DNA from: Planctomicrobium piriforme | GTDB taxonomy: Bacteria; Planctomycetota; Planctomycetia; Planctomycetales; Planctomycetaceae | NCBI GenBank assembly: GCA_945860955.1 | Contig: CAMATH010000006.1 | Coordinates: 43,094-107,093, forward strand | Direction of reading: 5' to 3' | DNA: 64,000 nt | Part shown: one piece after another, positions 53,291 to 62,481 of the stretch | Layout of the letters: the number at the start of each line of letters is the position of its first letter | Numbering within the stretch: position 1 is the stretch's first letter | The notes under the pieces: generated by a model | What the model saw: only the letters and a program-made list of their open reading frames with translations | What the model was told of the DNA's origin: nothing | Databases searched by the model: none | Position numbers and translations under genes: made by a program

Positions 53291-54790
53291 GTGCCGGCAA
53301 TTTCCCCCGCGTTCAGCTCACTGATTCCACAGCGATGTCAGCCCCGGTCGGCTGACATCGCTGTGGCCGTTTTGGCCCAGGACAAATCGGAATCAGATCC
53401 CGCCGACTCGCCAGCGCCAGCGAAAAAGGCCCGCGTCGCGCGGAAACTGCCGCTGAATCCCAACGAAAAGCTCCCCGTCGACGAAGCCTGGGAACAGTAT
53501 TTCGCGGACAATAAGCCGCACGCGGGTGACGTCGCCGACGTCGTCTTGCGGCTCCATCAGGCGAAAAAGCCAGCCGACATGGTCGCCTGCCTCGAAGCGG
53601 CTCTGCGAAACGGCCAGGGGCAACCGTGGATGTACACGGTCCTCGCTCTGGAAATGGAACAGATCGGGCGGCCGGCCGAGGAGGTCCGCCGGGTGCTGTT
53701 GTCGATGATCGACAGTCAGACCGATCCCGCCAATCTCATGTACACGGCGGCCTTTCTGACCCGCTACGGATCGAAAGACAAAGCGCTCGATCTGTACCGT
53801 CACGCGTCACAGGTGGACCCGACCCGGCCGGAGCCGTATGTGATGGGAATCCGCCTGGCGGGCGAGAGTGACAACGTCGACGGGGCGATCTGGGCAGTGA
53901 CGGGAATCCTGCAGCGTGGCTGGCACAAGGACTACGAGAAACTGCACCGAGACGCGATCGCGATCACCGACGCGCTCGACGCGAAGCTCCGCAAAAGTGA
54001 CCGGACCGAGGAGGCTGATCGACTCGCGCAGGCGGTGCGCGGCGCCCGCCAGCGCGATCTCTTCGTCGAGCTGACCTGGAGCGGCAAAGCAGACCTCGAT
54101 CTGATTGTCGAGGAACCGGGGGGAACCGTTTGCTCATTTGACAATCCACAGACTCCGGGCGGAGGGATCCTGGCACATGACGGCCATGGGGCCGACCAGA
54201 AAGACTGCATTGACCGCTACGTCTGCCCGCGGGGACTTCCGGGCGAATACCGGTTGCGAGTTCGGTACAACGCCGGGAACGTTGTCGGAAAGCGGGCGGT
54301 TCTGCGGATCGTTCGTTACCAGGGAACTCCGCAGGAAGTCGAAGATCGACAGTCGATCGAGCTGGCCGCGGAGGATCGCGTCGTTCGGGTCTCGCTGAAT
54401 CGGGGACGGCTGAAGGAACTGGGATGGGTTCCTTTGCTGAAGTCGGAGGAGCGACCGCGGCGAGGAGGAGCCGAGGTTGCAGGTGGAGAACGGGACGCGC
54501 GTCGCAAGGAGTCGGCGGCGCTCGCCGATCGCAACCGTCGCCAGGCGGCGGGGGACGTGGGATATCAGCCAGTGATTCAGATTCTGCCCGATGGGATTTC
54601 CAATACCGCGCTGGCGGTAGTCTCGGCCGACCGTCGCTACGTGCGACTGTCCATGTCACCGACGTTCTCGACGATCACCGACGTCTTCACCTTCTCATTC
54701 CTGACCGGCGCGGGCCGCGGAACGGGTCTGGGTGGAGGCGGGGGAGTTGGTGGGGGCGGCGGCGGTGGAATCGGCGGCGGTCTGCAATAG
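53291..54790 (+). CDS. Glycine-tailed protein with TPR-like middle and DUF2135-like domain
   Basis: Up to 499 residues; the GTG at 53291 is uncertain because the next ~25 codons fall in a 17-bp hairpin, and the sequence VAVLAQDKSES looks like a cut-off signal peptide end. The true start may lie downstream. TPR-like helices (~60-240: VVLRLHQAKKPADMVACLEAA, ALDLYRHASQVDPTRPEPY) precede a DUF2135-type beta domain (DLFVELTWSGKADLDLIVEEPGGTVCSF...). The C-terminus is Gly-rich (GTGLGGGGGVGGGGGGG), like that of the upstream gene. Possibly an envelope protein that works with the VWA/STN protein. Confidence 0.72.
   Translation: MPAISPAFSSLIPQRCQPRSADIAVAVLAQDKSESDPADSPAPAKKARVARKLPLNPNEKLPVDEAWEQYFADNKPHAGDVADVVLRLHQAKKPADMVACLEAALRNGQGQPWMYTVLALEMEQIGRPAEEVRRVLLSMIDSQTDPANLMYTAAFLTRYGSKDKALDLYRHASQVDPTRPEPYVMGIRLAGESDNVDGAIWAVTGILQRGWHKDYEKLHRDAIAITDALDAKLRKSDRTEEADRLAQAVRGARQRDLFVELTWSGKADLDLIVEEPGGTVCSFDNPQTPGGGILAHDGHGADQKDCIDRYVCPRGLPGEYRLRVRYNAGNVVGKRAVLRIVRYQGTPQEVEDRQSIELAAEDRVVRVSLNRGRLKELGWVPLLKSEERPRRGGAEVAGGERDARRKESAALADRNRRQAAGDVGYQPVIQILPDGISNTALAVVSADRRYVRLSMSPTFSTITDVFTFSFLTGAGRGTGLGGGGGVGGGGGGGIGGGLQ
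53327..53366 (+). terminator. Terminator-like hairpin between the two glycine-tailed genes
   Basis: A perfect 17-bp stem (CCACAGCGATGTCAGCC, 53327-53343, with 53350-53366) has a six-base loop and is followed by CCGTTTTGG. It is 57 bases after the VWA/STN stop. It either ends that transcript or overlaps the 5' part of the next ORF. Confidence 0.6.
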
Positions 54791-54846
54791 CGGCGTGCCG
54801 CCCGATTTTCGCCGCATCACTGATGCATGATCTTGTGGAGAGTTGG

Positions 54847-56265
54847 TCACGCGAAAATCGGTTCAACCACCCGACCATGTACGTCGGTCAGGCGAAAGTC
54901 CCGGCCCGCGGAGCGGTAGGTCAGGCGTTCGTGGTCAAGGCCCAATAGCTCCAGCAGCGTCGCGTGCAGGTCGTGCATGTGAACTTTGTCGCGCACCGCC
55001 TGATGGCCGAATTCATCGGTCTCCCCGAACGAAAAACCCGCTTTCACTCCTCCCCCCGCCAGCCAAGTCGTGAAGCCTTGAGGGTTGTGATCGCGCCCGG
55101 TGCCGTTCTTCTCGGCGTAGGGTGTCCTCCCGAATTCGGCTCCCCACCAAACCAGCGTATCGTCCAGCAAGCCCCGTTGTGCGAGGTCCGTCAGCAGGCC
55201 AGCGATCGGTTTGTCGACGGCGCGGGCGTGGTCGGCATGCTTGGGAAGATTGGAATGCTGGTCCCACGCGGGGTTCGCGGTGTTGTCTCCGTAGGTGACC
55301 TGAATGAACCGCGTCCCCGCTTCACACAGCCGCCGCGCCATCAGACAGAGCCGGCCGTACTGGTCGGTTTCGCGTTCACCAATCCCGTACAGAGATTGTG
55401 TCGCCTGCGATTCGAATCCCAGGTCGAGGACATCGGGAACATGGGCCTGCATCCGCCACGCGAGTTCGTACGAGTCAATGAGCGCGTCGAACTCGGCGTC
55501 GGGAGGAGCGGCGGCCGCCTGCTCCGCGTTGAGGTCACGGATCAGATCAAGCTGGCGTCGCTGCTGAGCCGAGCTGTCGTCCAGTCGACGGAGATTGCGA
55601 ATCGTCGCCTGTTCCGCTGGCGAGCCGGCGCGTCCCAGTGCGGTTCCCTGAAATCGGGCGGGTAGAAACGCTGCTCCGTAGTTGCGTGGTCCGCCATTGC
55701 CCGCCGACGGAGCGAGTGACACAAACGCCGGCAAGTTCTCATTCTCCGTCCCCAGGCCGTAAGTGACCCACGAACCGAACGAAGGGCGGATCTGGTTGGT
55801 CGAACCGCAGTGCAGAAACAACGTCGCCGGTCCGTGCGCGACTCCTTCCGTCCGCATTCCTTTCAGAAAGCACAGGTCATCGACGCGGGTCGCGACCTGC
55901 GGAAACAACTCCGAAACCCACTGACCACATTCGCCGTACTGCCGAAACGACCACGGCGACTTCATCACCCGCTGGGACGAACCCCGCTGGCCGGTGTTGG
56001 CGATCACCCGGGAGTCGTCAAACGGCATCTGCTTGCCGTCATCCTCAGCGAGCCGGGGCTTGTAGTCGAACGTGTCGACCTGACTCGGCCCCCCCTGCAT
56101 GAACAGAAAGATGATCCGTTTGGCCCGCGGCGTGAAATGCGGTCCCGTTGCGAGCGCGTTCGCGGCGACAGCCGATTTCGGTACCGACATCGCCTGCGCA
56201 GCGAGGGCACCAAACCCGCAGGCGGTCGTTCGCAGCAGTTCACGTCGTGAGAACACCGGCGGCAT
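54847..56265 (-). CDS. DUF1501 family protein, Tat-exported (second copy)
   Basis: 472 residues from the ATG at 56265. Tat signal SRRELLRTTACGFGALAAQA. The family core is seen in IIFLFMQGGPSQVDTFDYKP, WGAEFGRTPYAEKNGTGRDH, LHATLLELLGLDHERL and the C-terminal R-x-x-D-x-x-G-x-V. It belongs to a different subfamily from the 29605 copy. No DUF1549/DUF1553 partner is adjacent, in contrast with the common planctomycete gene pair. Function unknown; a sulfatase/phosphatase-like fold is inferred. Confidence 0.92.
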   Translation of the reverse strand: MPPVFSRRELLRTTACGFGALAAQAMSVPKSAVAANALATGPHFTPRAKRIIFLFMQGGPSQVDTFDYKPRLAEDDGKQMPFDDSRVIANTGQRGSSQRVMKSPWSFRQYGECGQWVSELFPQVATRVDDLCFLKGMRTEGVAHGPATLFLHCGSTNQIRPSFGSWVTYGLGTENENLPAFVSLAPSAGNGGPRNYGAAFLPARFQGTALGRAGSPAEQATIRNLRRLDDSSAQQRRQLDLIRDLNAEQAAAAPPDAEFDALIDSYELAWRMQAHVPDVLDLGFESQATQSLYGIGERETDQYGRLCLMARRLCEAGTRFIQVTYGDNTANPAWDQHSNLPKHADHARAVDKPIAGLLTDLAQRGLLDDTLVWWGAEFGRTPYAEKNGTGRDHNPQGFTTWLAGGGVKAGFSFGETDEFGHQAVRDKVHMHDLHATLLELLGLDHERLTYRSAGRDFRLTDVHGRVVEPIFA

Positions 56266-56348
56266 GTCGCATGGAACCCAAGGAACAGCGGAGATCGGCT
56301 TCCATTCTCGTCGCGAAACCGTGATGAATCAACCGATCTTTCCCGGCT

Positions 56349-56476
56349 ATACCCCGCACGGCCGGAAACGAAACAATTTCGGGGAGCCGCGCCCGTCAGG
56401 AAGCGGGAGTTTGATACCGCTTCCTGACGGGCGCGGTTACATCAAAATGTCTCAACGCGGACCGTGCGGAGTATAA
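56349..56476. mobile_element. Short MITE-like element with a perfect 20-bp hairpin
   Basis: The outer ends, ATACCCCGCACGGC (56351-56364) and ACCGTGCGGAGTAT (56463-56476), match the ends of the 25715 element in inverted orientation. Internally CCGCGCCCGTCAGGAAGCGG (56389-56408) is perfectly inverted at 56419-56438 around a 10-base loop. It fills most of the gap between the second DUF1501 gene and the esterase gene, both on the minus strand. Confidence 0.78.
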
Positions 56477-56500
56477 AGTCATTCCAAGCCGGGAATAGGT

Positions 56501-57544
56501 TCAATCACCCAGCAATTCCGACATCGCCTTCCCCATCGCTGCGCCAATCCGGTTGAACCAGATCGCGCTTCCGAGATAGTGGTAGGGATGGTCTCCACCG
56601 GTCAGCTTCCACTGTTCCAGGTTCATTTTCCACGTGGGATAGAGTTCCTCGGCGGCTTTGTCGACCAAGACGTCGGTCCGAAACGCCTTGACATTTCCCT
56701 GAAAGTCGGGGGTGTCGTTCATCGCCAACTGGGCACGTTGAATCGTCAGCATGGGACCGGAAGCGGGCTTGGAACCGTTCTGCCCCATCACCGCGATCAC
56801 GAACGGCAGCTTGGGTGACTTGAGATCCCGGCGGACATCGCGAATGAAGTGTTCCATATTCGAGGCGTATTCATTCTCTGCGCCGTACTGATCGTTCCAG
56901 CCCTGAAACCACACGAATCCCGCGAGTTGAAGCGTGCGTCCCTGGAGTTCGGGAAACAGTTCGCCGAGTTTTTCCTCAACGGTTTTGACCTCGTCGAGCA
57001 TCTGCCGATACGAGGTGCCGTAGCCTTTCTTGATATCCTCCAGGGTCGGAAGCGGATCGTCCTTCTTGTTCTTTTCATTACTGTTTCGAACGGCGGCTTG
57101 TGCCTGATCGAGTTCTTTGTGCAGCACTTCGTCCGCGGGGAATCCTGCGGACGGAGAGCGAAACTGTCTGTAGAGTGCGTGTCCCCCCCAGGCCGACTTG
57201 ATGAGCAGCACCGGTTCCTCGAAGTAATTTCCCATCGCGGTGCCAAATTCCAATTCCGCTCCGGTCCGGCCGGGCGAACCGAAGCCGAGCGTCAACGGTC
57301 CTTTGCGATCCAGGAACTTGATGAATACGTCGTCCCGGACGATCCACTCGTCATCCTTCCGCAGGTGGCTGAACAGTTCCTTGGTCTTGGGATCGGTCGC
57401 CTGATGGTCATGCAACGCATTCGGGGCCTTTCCCTCCATGTTTGACTGCCCGGCGAGAATGAAAACCCGAACCGGCTTGTCGGCGGCATTCACCGTCGAG
57501 GTCACCAGCAGGCAGGCGAGAAACCAGGGAAGCAAGCGTCGCAT
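56501..57544 (-). CDS. Secreted SGNH-type esterase (sialate O-acetylesterase family)
   Basis: 347 residues from the ATG at 57544; a TTG-led extension (to 57649) is probably untranslated. The signal peptide ends TSTVNA-ADK. The nucleophile motif is FILAGQSNMEG, and the histidine partner is in DHPYHYLGSA near the C-terminus. FQGWNDQYG and PFVIAVMGQNGS are shared with the sialate O-acetylesterase/carbohydrate-esterase family. The likely substrate is an acetylated carbohydrate, but this is not proven. It appears to be a single-gene transcript. Confidence 0.9.
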   Translation of the reverse strand: MRRLLPWFLACLLVTSTVNAADKPVRVFILAGQSNMEGKAPNALHDHQATDPKTKELFSHLRKDDEWIVRDDVFIKFLDRKGPLTLGFGSPGRTGAELEFGTAMGNYFEEPVLLIKSAWGGHALYRQFRSPSAGFPADEVLHKELDQAQAAVRNSNEKNKKDDPLPTLEDIKKGYGTSYRQMLDEVKTVEEKLGELFPELQGRTLQLAGFVWFQGWNDQYGAENEYASNMEHFIRDVRRDLKSPKLPFVIAVMGQNGSKPASGPMLTIQRAQLAMNDTPDFQGNVKAFRTDVLVDKAAEELYPTWKMNLEQWKLTGGDHPYHYLGSAIWFNRIGAAMGKAMSELLGD

Positions 57545-57649
57545 GGGGATCACCGTGGGTGCAGTAGAGGAGGAGGACTGAATCGGTTGAATATGGGTCA
57601 TTACGGGGATCTGGCATTGAGCCGCGCTGAGCGTCCGTCCAAGACCCAA

Positions 57650-58098
57650 TCCGTCATTTTACAGGATTCAGTGCGGCAACGCGTTTTGCCCTGAAAGGGC
57701 CAAACAAGCCAGCCCAGGGCAGAGCGCTACGCCCAAAGGGCGGGAAGCGCCGCCCTGGGTTCAGGGTCAAGCAAGTACAGAAAAGCCCCAATAGGGGCGA
57801 GACAACCCTAGAGCATCGACATTGCGTTCTCGGCCGAATTATGTCGTCGTTTTCATTGACTCTGACTGTAGGTCGACGATCTTCGCGAACCTTCGGACGA
57901 TTGTCCCTCCCCGTTGGGGCTTGACGGTTAACAACACTGGCCTCCCCCCAAGGCGGCGCTCAACCGCTAACGCGGCTTCGCTCTACCCTGGGCTGGCTTG
58001 TCGCGCCCCCGTTGGGGCGACGCTGTCTCAAATCGCGCAAGTTATTTCTTCTCGGATCCTTACCGAAAGTCTCCATGTCTGGATGGTCTCGAATCTCG
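57650..58098. other. Non-coding inverted-repeat interval
   Basis: About 450 bases with paired arms (AAGCCAGCCCAGGGCAGAGCG at 57706-57726, nearly exact reverse complement at 57979-57999), so a large imperfect stem-loop is possible. Small internal hairpins with GCCCC and GGGGC repeats occur (for example near 57786-57800 and 57908-57918). The left arm begins 160 bases upstream of the esterase start. Overlapping ORFs here are not coding-like. Confidence 0.55.
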
Positions 58099-58317
58099 TC
58101 ATGTCGGCCCAAGATATCGGAACCTCGGGACCGATTCCCCTGCGACCTCAACCAATTGCTGAAACATCCCCAACGGACGAACCCACAGGCCGCGGTCTCC
58201 ATAATCGGGGCGGTAGACGACCAGTTCCTCCTCGGTTTCGCTGTGCCGGGCGACGCCGATCACAAGGTAGTCGTTCCCCTTGTAGTGGCGGTAACGGCCG
58301 GGAAGAAGTTCAGGCAT
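58099..58317 (-). CDS. DUF1653 family protein
   Basis: 72 residues from the ATG at 58317; an in-frame TTG at 58353 is an alternative that would overlap dprA by eight bases. The sequence GRYRHYKGNDYLVIGVARHSETEEELVVY...LWVRPLGMFQ is the DUF1653 signature, a small conserved protein of unknown function common in bacteria. It is translated just after dprA on the same strand. Confidence 0.85.
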   Translation of the reverse strand: MPELLPGRYRHYKGNDYLVIGVARHSETEEELVVYRPDYGDRGLWVRPLGMFQQLVEVAGESVPRFRYLGPT

Positions 58318-58345
58318 CGGGCGGGATCCCGTGGAATCGGGGCTG

Positions 58346-59503
58346 TCAGACAATTCGACAGACCTGCCCGCCCGGCAGACGCTTCACCAGTCGCCGCATC
58401 TCAAGCACCGTCAGAGTCGACAGGACTCGTGAGGCGTCGAGGTCGGCTTTGCGGAGAATCTCATCGACGGGGACCGGGTCGATCGTCACCAGATTCAACA
58501 CCCGCCGTTCCTGATCGTCCAGAACCAGTTCCCGTGGTGTGAGAATTGTCGTGTCGATCGCGGTCGCGACCGGTGCCATCAATGGACCGAGCGCCTGCAA
58601 GATATCGTTGGGATCACGGACCAATATCGCGCCATCCCGGATAATGTCGTGACAGCCGGCGCTCGCCAGACTGTCGATTCGCCCCGGGACGGCGAAGACG
58701 TCGCGTCCCTGCTCGTTCGCGTGCCGCACGGTGTGCAGCGCTCCGGAATTCCGGTTCGCCTCGACGACAATCACCCCCAGCGACAGGCCGCTGATGATGC
58801 GGTTCCGTTGCGGAAACAGACCGGGAAGCGGCGGCTGATGAAAGCGGTTTTCGGTGAGAACCGCGCCGTTCTGCGCCACTTCCTGCGCCAGCTCAGCATG
58901 CTCCGGCGGATAGATCTCGTGCAGTCCCGTCCCCAAAACAGCGATGGTTCGTCCCCCGGCCGCCAACGCCCCCTGATGAGCCGCCGCGTCGATGCCCCGG
59001 GCCAGACCACTCACAATGGTCAGTCCCGCGCGGGCCAGTGCCCCCGCCAGTCGCTCGGCCACCTGCCGACCATAGAGTGTGCAACGTCGGGATCCAACGA
59101 TCGCGACCGCCAGTTGGTCCTGCGGCCGAAACGCCCCTTGGCAATACAGCACCGGGGGCGGGTCGGCGATTTCCTCCAGAGATTTCGGGTATTCGGGAGT
59201 TCCCCGCCGGTAGAGCGTGACCCCCTTCTCCCGACACAATGCGAGTTCCTTCTCGGCGCCGCGCGAGTGCTTTGCCGCGATGAGCGAGGCGGCCAGTTTC
59301 GGACCGATTCCGTCGACCGCCAACAGTTCTTCCCGCTCAGCAGCGAAAATCGCCTCCACCGTTCCGAAATGTTCGAGCAAAACCTGTTGGGTGCGCGGTC
59401 CGATGCCATCGATCAGATTGAGCCGGAGCGCGGCGAGCAGGTCGGCATCCGGGTTGGTTGCGCCAGGCGCGGGTTCACGCTCTTCAGAATTCGGTCGATC
59501 CAT
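58346..59503 (-). CDS. dprA: DNA-processing protein DprA
   Basis: 385 residues. DprA loads RecA onto incoming single-stranded DNA during natural transformation. An HhH/SAM-like N-terminus (NLIDGIGPRTQQVLLEHFGTV...DGIGPKLAASL) precedes the Rossmann DprA core (AIVGSRRCTLYGRQVAERLAGALARAGLTIVSGLARGIDAAAH, FPQRNRIISGLSLGVIVVEA, VFAVPG). A C-terminal winged-helix-like segment (VDEILRKADLDASRVLSTLTVLEM) follows. Length and order are normal. It lies between the unknown 629-residue protein and DUF1653, all on the minus strand. Confidence 0.95.
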   Translation of the reverse strand: MDRPNSEEREPAPGATNPDADLLAALRLNLIDGIGPRTQQVLLEHFGTVEAIFAAEREELLAVDGIGPKLAASLIAAKHSRGAEKELALCREKGVTLYRRGTPEYPKSLEEIADPPPVLYCQGAFRPQDQLAVAIVGSRRCTLYGRQVAERLAGALARAGLTIVSGLARGIDAAAHQGALAAGGRTIAVLGTGLHEIYPPEHAELAQEVAQNGAVLTENRFHQPPLPGLFPQRNRIISGLSLGVIVVEANRNSGALHTVRHANEQGRDVFAVPGRIDSLASAGCHDIIRDGAILVRDPNDILQALGPLMAPVATAIDTTILTPRELVLDDQERRVLNLVTIDPVPVDEILRKADLDASRVLSTLTVLEMRRLVKRLPGGQVCRIV

Positions 59504-59521
59504 GGGTGGCCCCCGGCACAG

Positions 59522-61411
59522 CTACGCTTTACGAATGAAGTCGGCCGCGTAACTGCGCACGCTGCGACCGTTGAGGACATGCACCAGCCGCAGTTGCGAA
59601 ATCATCTCCTGACTGAAATGCGACAGCGGGACGTGCAGCAGTTTCTTGCCGTACTTCCGGGCGAGCTGTCGGAAACCGGGTCCGGGGGGACTCTCGCTGA
59701 GGATGGCGATATGTTTGTGTTCGCTGTAAAGGCAGCCGGCCGCGACGAGGCGTTCTTCCAGAGTATCGGTGAAGTTGAGCCGACGGTCGGTCCAGATGTC
59801 GTCGATGGGTCGGGGGGGAAAGAGAAACATCGCCCCGCCATACGTCGCGAGCGCGATCCCCGGTCCGACCATTTCTTTGGAGAAATCGGTGGCGAAGAGC
59901 GCCAGTGTCGATTCGTCGTGATGTTCCGCGTGCCAGGTGACCCGCCACGGATAGTCGCGGGGGTCGGCTGGCGAGTCGAACAACATGATCACGCAGTCGA
60001 GCGAGCCGCGCGTGGGAGGCATCACCTTCACGTACAGGTCGCCGGTGTGCCAGTTGCGAAGCGTCTCGCGCAGATCGAGACCGTCACGCAGACTGGTGGT
60101 GAATTTCTCGGTCCGGGCCAGATCCAGCCCCAGCAACTGCCGGGCTTTGTCTTTGACATGCGTCCGGAATTTCTCGATCGCCACGTCCTCGGGTGGCCAA
60201 CTGCAATGCGAATAGGGATTCCAGCGCGTCCGCCATTCGTCCTGACGAACCCGGTTGGGCTGCCGCTTCAGTTGCAGTGTGCGCCAGGTCACCGCGGGGC
60301 CTTCGAGCCGGCTTTTCAGTTCGAGAACCGTCCCGTCGTCCAGCCGACCGCGCCCGACCCCCAACGCGATTGTGGGATGATCCCCGACGGCGGGAAACGG
60401 GTAGTTCCTGGAAACTTCCGCGAGCGAGGCGGCGAACTGGTCTCCGCCGATCTGTTGGGCACCGACGATCAACGTGTACAGATCCGGTGTCATCCGGCGT
60501 TCGATCAACGCCAGATTCCGCACATAACGCAGATAGAGCGCCATCCGCTGCGGCGAGAGTTTGCGAGCCCGACGGCCATGGCTCGCCCGGTCGTGATCGC
60601 GGGCGGCCAGCAGCAATTCTTTGACGCCGTCCACCGAGAGGTTTTCGTCGTCATCCAGTTCCGCCCGGGCTCGCTCGTACAGCCCGGTGATATAGGGCAA
60701 TTCTCCCAGCAGAAACAACAGCGTGTTGGGAGCCGGATTCAAGCGTTCGGTCGGTTCGACCTCTTCGTCGTCGAGGGCCGGCGTCTGGGCGTCGTACGCT
60801 TCCTTCAACCACGGCCAGTCGGTGAACGAACACAGAAAGAGAATCGAGCGGTATTTGCGTTCGAGATCGTGCAACCGCCGGGCCATGGTCTGAATGCGGT
60901 CGACCGCCTGTTTCGTTGTCGGGCGGGGGGTGACCGGCAACACCGCGGCGGCGAATTTCTCGAGACCGGTCTGCTTGAGCGCATACGGGTCGGGAAGAAT
61001 CTGTGAACGAGGTTCAAAATGAGCAGTCTCCAGATCGATGAACCGCCGGGGAATGCGCTCATCGAGTGCCAGACGCAACGCGGCGATCACCGGTTGACAC
61101 GGATCGATGGGGACATAGCTCGCGGACGGGTTTTGCTGTTCCGACTCTCGCGCATCCGTTTCCGGTGTCCACTCTTCCACCGAAAATCGGCTGTATTCCC
61201 GCTGAATCACCACCCCCACGGCCGACAGGTCGGCGACCGCCCGTTCCACATCCGATTGAAACGACTCGGGCAGCGGTATCGCCAGACAGTCGAAAGACTC
61301 GGCGAGCATCCGCCGACGGATTTCAATCGCGAAATCCCCCGAGCCGTGGATCACGGGGAGCGCGGTGATCCGCGGACTGAACCGCAGCAATGTCGCTTCG
61401 CTACCACTCAT
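59522..61411 (-). CDS. Unknown 629-residue protein coupled to a MoxR ATPase
   Basis: 629 residues, no signal or TM segments. The N-terminal ~130 residues ([16 protein letters not shown] at ~20-35; [20 protein letters not shown] and [12 protein letters not shown] at ~97-132) recall the ChaN/TraB-type superfamily, as in the poorly known DUF5682 group often found with MoxR AAA ATPases. This is a weak comparison made by eye. Most of the rest, including a Trp/Arg-rich segment (~395-430) and the C-terminal third ([21 protein letters not shown]), is unassigned. Its start overlaps the stop of the upstream MoxR gene by four bases (ATGA), so the two are translationally coupled and probably act together. 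Confidence 0.75.
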   Translation of the reverse strand: MSGSEATLLRFSPRITALPVIHGSGDFAIEIRRRMLAESFDCLAIPLPESFQSDVERAVADLSAVGVVIQREYSRFSVEEWTPETDARESEQQNPSASYVPIDPCQPVIAALRLALDERIPRRFIDLETAHFEPRSQILPDPYALKQTGLEKFAAAVLPVTPRPTTKQAVDRIQTMARRLHDLERKYRSILFLCSFTDWPWLKEAYDAQTPALDDEEVEPTERLNPAPNTLLFLLGELPYITGLYERARAELDDDENLSVDGVKELLLAARDHDRASHGRRARKLSPQRMALYLRYVRNLALIERRMTPDLYTLIVGAQQIGGDQFAASLAEVSRNYPFPAVGDHPTIALGVGRGRLDDGTVLELKSRLEGPAVTWRTLQLKRQPNRVRQDEWRTRWNPYSHCSWPPEDVAIEKFRTHVKDKARQLLGLDLARTEKFTTSLRDGLDLRETLRNWHTGDLYVKVMPPTRGSLDCVIMLFDSPADPRDYPWRVTWHAEHHDESTLALFATDFSKEMVGPGIALATYGGAMFLFPPRPIDDIWTDRRLNFTDTLEERLVAAGCLYSEHKHIAILSESPPGPGFRQLARKYGKKLLHVPLSHFSQEMISQLRLVHVLNGRSVRSYAADFIRKA

Positions 61412-62376
61412 GTCTCGTCGTCGTCTTCCTCGTCATCGTCGTCTTCGAGATTGTCGGGATGCAGCGGATCGTCGGGATTGAAGAAGAAGTCCCCCAGGCC
61501 CATCGGAACGGCGGAACCACCCAGCGTACGCGACTTGCGGCGGGCGAGTTCATCGAGATTGAGAGCCTCGTCCCCGAGGCAGCGCATGACCGCCTCGCTC
61601 CAGGCGACGTCTTTGGCGACGGGATGGGTCGGATCCTGCGCGATCCGTTTGAGCGCGTACCGCAGAATCGAGAGTCCGTCCCGTGTGGAGAAGTCCAGTT
61701 TGAGCGCGTGAGCCGCCTGCAGGAATTCCACCGTCAGGTTCAGCATCTCGGCTTCCGCGAACGGAAGATGGTATTTCAGTATCGACAGTTCGTCCTGCCG
61801 GGCGGGGTAGCCGACCGTCAACGTCGGTTGCAGTCGACTGAGAATGTAATCGGGAACTTCGAACGTCGATTCGTCGTCATTCATGGTGACGGCGCAGCGA
61901 AAATCGGGATGAGCCGGTATGGTGATTCCCGCCACGATCGATTCAACATACCGGCGATGGTCGAGCAGCGGAGCCAGGCTGGCCCACGACTTCTCGTTCA
62001 TGCGGTTTCCCTCGTCGAGAATGCAGACGCCCCCCCGAATCATCGCGGTCACCAACGACGACGCGTGGTAGATGATCTTCCCGCTTTCGGCGAGTACGGG
62101 GGTGATCAGCAGATCTTCCGGGCGGGTGTCGGAGGTGCATTGGTAGATGTAGAGCGGCTGCTTGCGCACCTGAGCCGCCGCCATCCCCAGCGTCGTTTTG
62201 CCGATGCCCGGCATTCCGACAATGCGCGGACTGAGCGGTCGGTCGCGCGGGTCGACCACCAGCCAGCACGCGAGCAGTTGTTTCAGGATCTCGCGTTGCC
62301 CGATCCACTCGCCGGGCGACGTGTCGGGCTTCCCGAGAAAGACCCGGATCCCGTCAATTTCCACAAACTCAGCCAT
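61408..62376 (-). CDS. MoxR-type AAA+ ATPase
   Basis: 322 residues from the ATG at 62376; TTG at 62391 gives five more. Walker A GMPGIGKT (54-61), Walker [10 protein letters not shown] (118-126) and sensor-1-like CAVTMNDDE are present, with a C-terminal helical lid and a very acidic tail. MoxR ATPases usually act as chaperones with a neighbouring VWA protein. Here the neighbour is the 629-residue unknown protein, coupled by ATGA, and no VWA gene is within ten kilobases on this strand. The acidic tail resembles that of partner-docking variants. Confidence 0.87.
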   Translation of the reverse strand: MAEFVEIDGIRVFLGKPDTSPGEWIGQREILKQLLACWLVVDPRDRPLSPRIVGMPGIGKTTLGMAAAQVRKQPLYIYQCTSDTRPEDLLITPVLAESGKIIYHASSLVTAMIRGGVCILDEGNRMNEKSWASLAPLLDHRRYVESIVAGITIPAHPDFRCAVTMNDDESTFEVPDYILSRLQPTLTVGYPARQDELSILKYHLPFAEAEMLNLTVEFLQAAHALKLDFSTRDGLSILRYALKRIAQDPTHPVAKDVAWSEAVMRCLGDEALNLDELARRKSRTLGGSAVPMGLGDFFFNPDDPLHPDNLEDDDDEEDDDET

Positions 62377-62481
62377 TTCGTCTCGACTCAAAGTCCCAAG
62401 GGCGGTTCAATAGCACCCTTTGAATGCGCCAGGTAGACGGATGATTCTACCAGACCCGATTCCCAACGGACAGCACGACCT

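Noticed and set aside
57822..58514. 230-codon open frame upstream of dprA
   Set aside because: It covers the inverted-repeat interval and runs opposite to DUF1653 and dprA; composition is not protein-like.
58649..61006. 785-codon open frame opposite dprA and the 629-residue gene
   Set aside because: DprA motifs fix the minus strand there, and the plus-strand product is Arg/Gln-rich shadow sequence.
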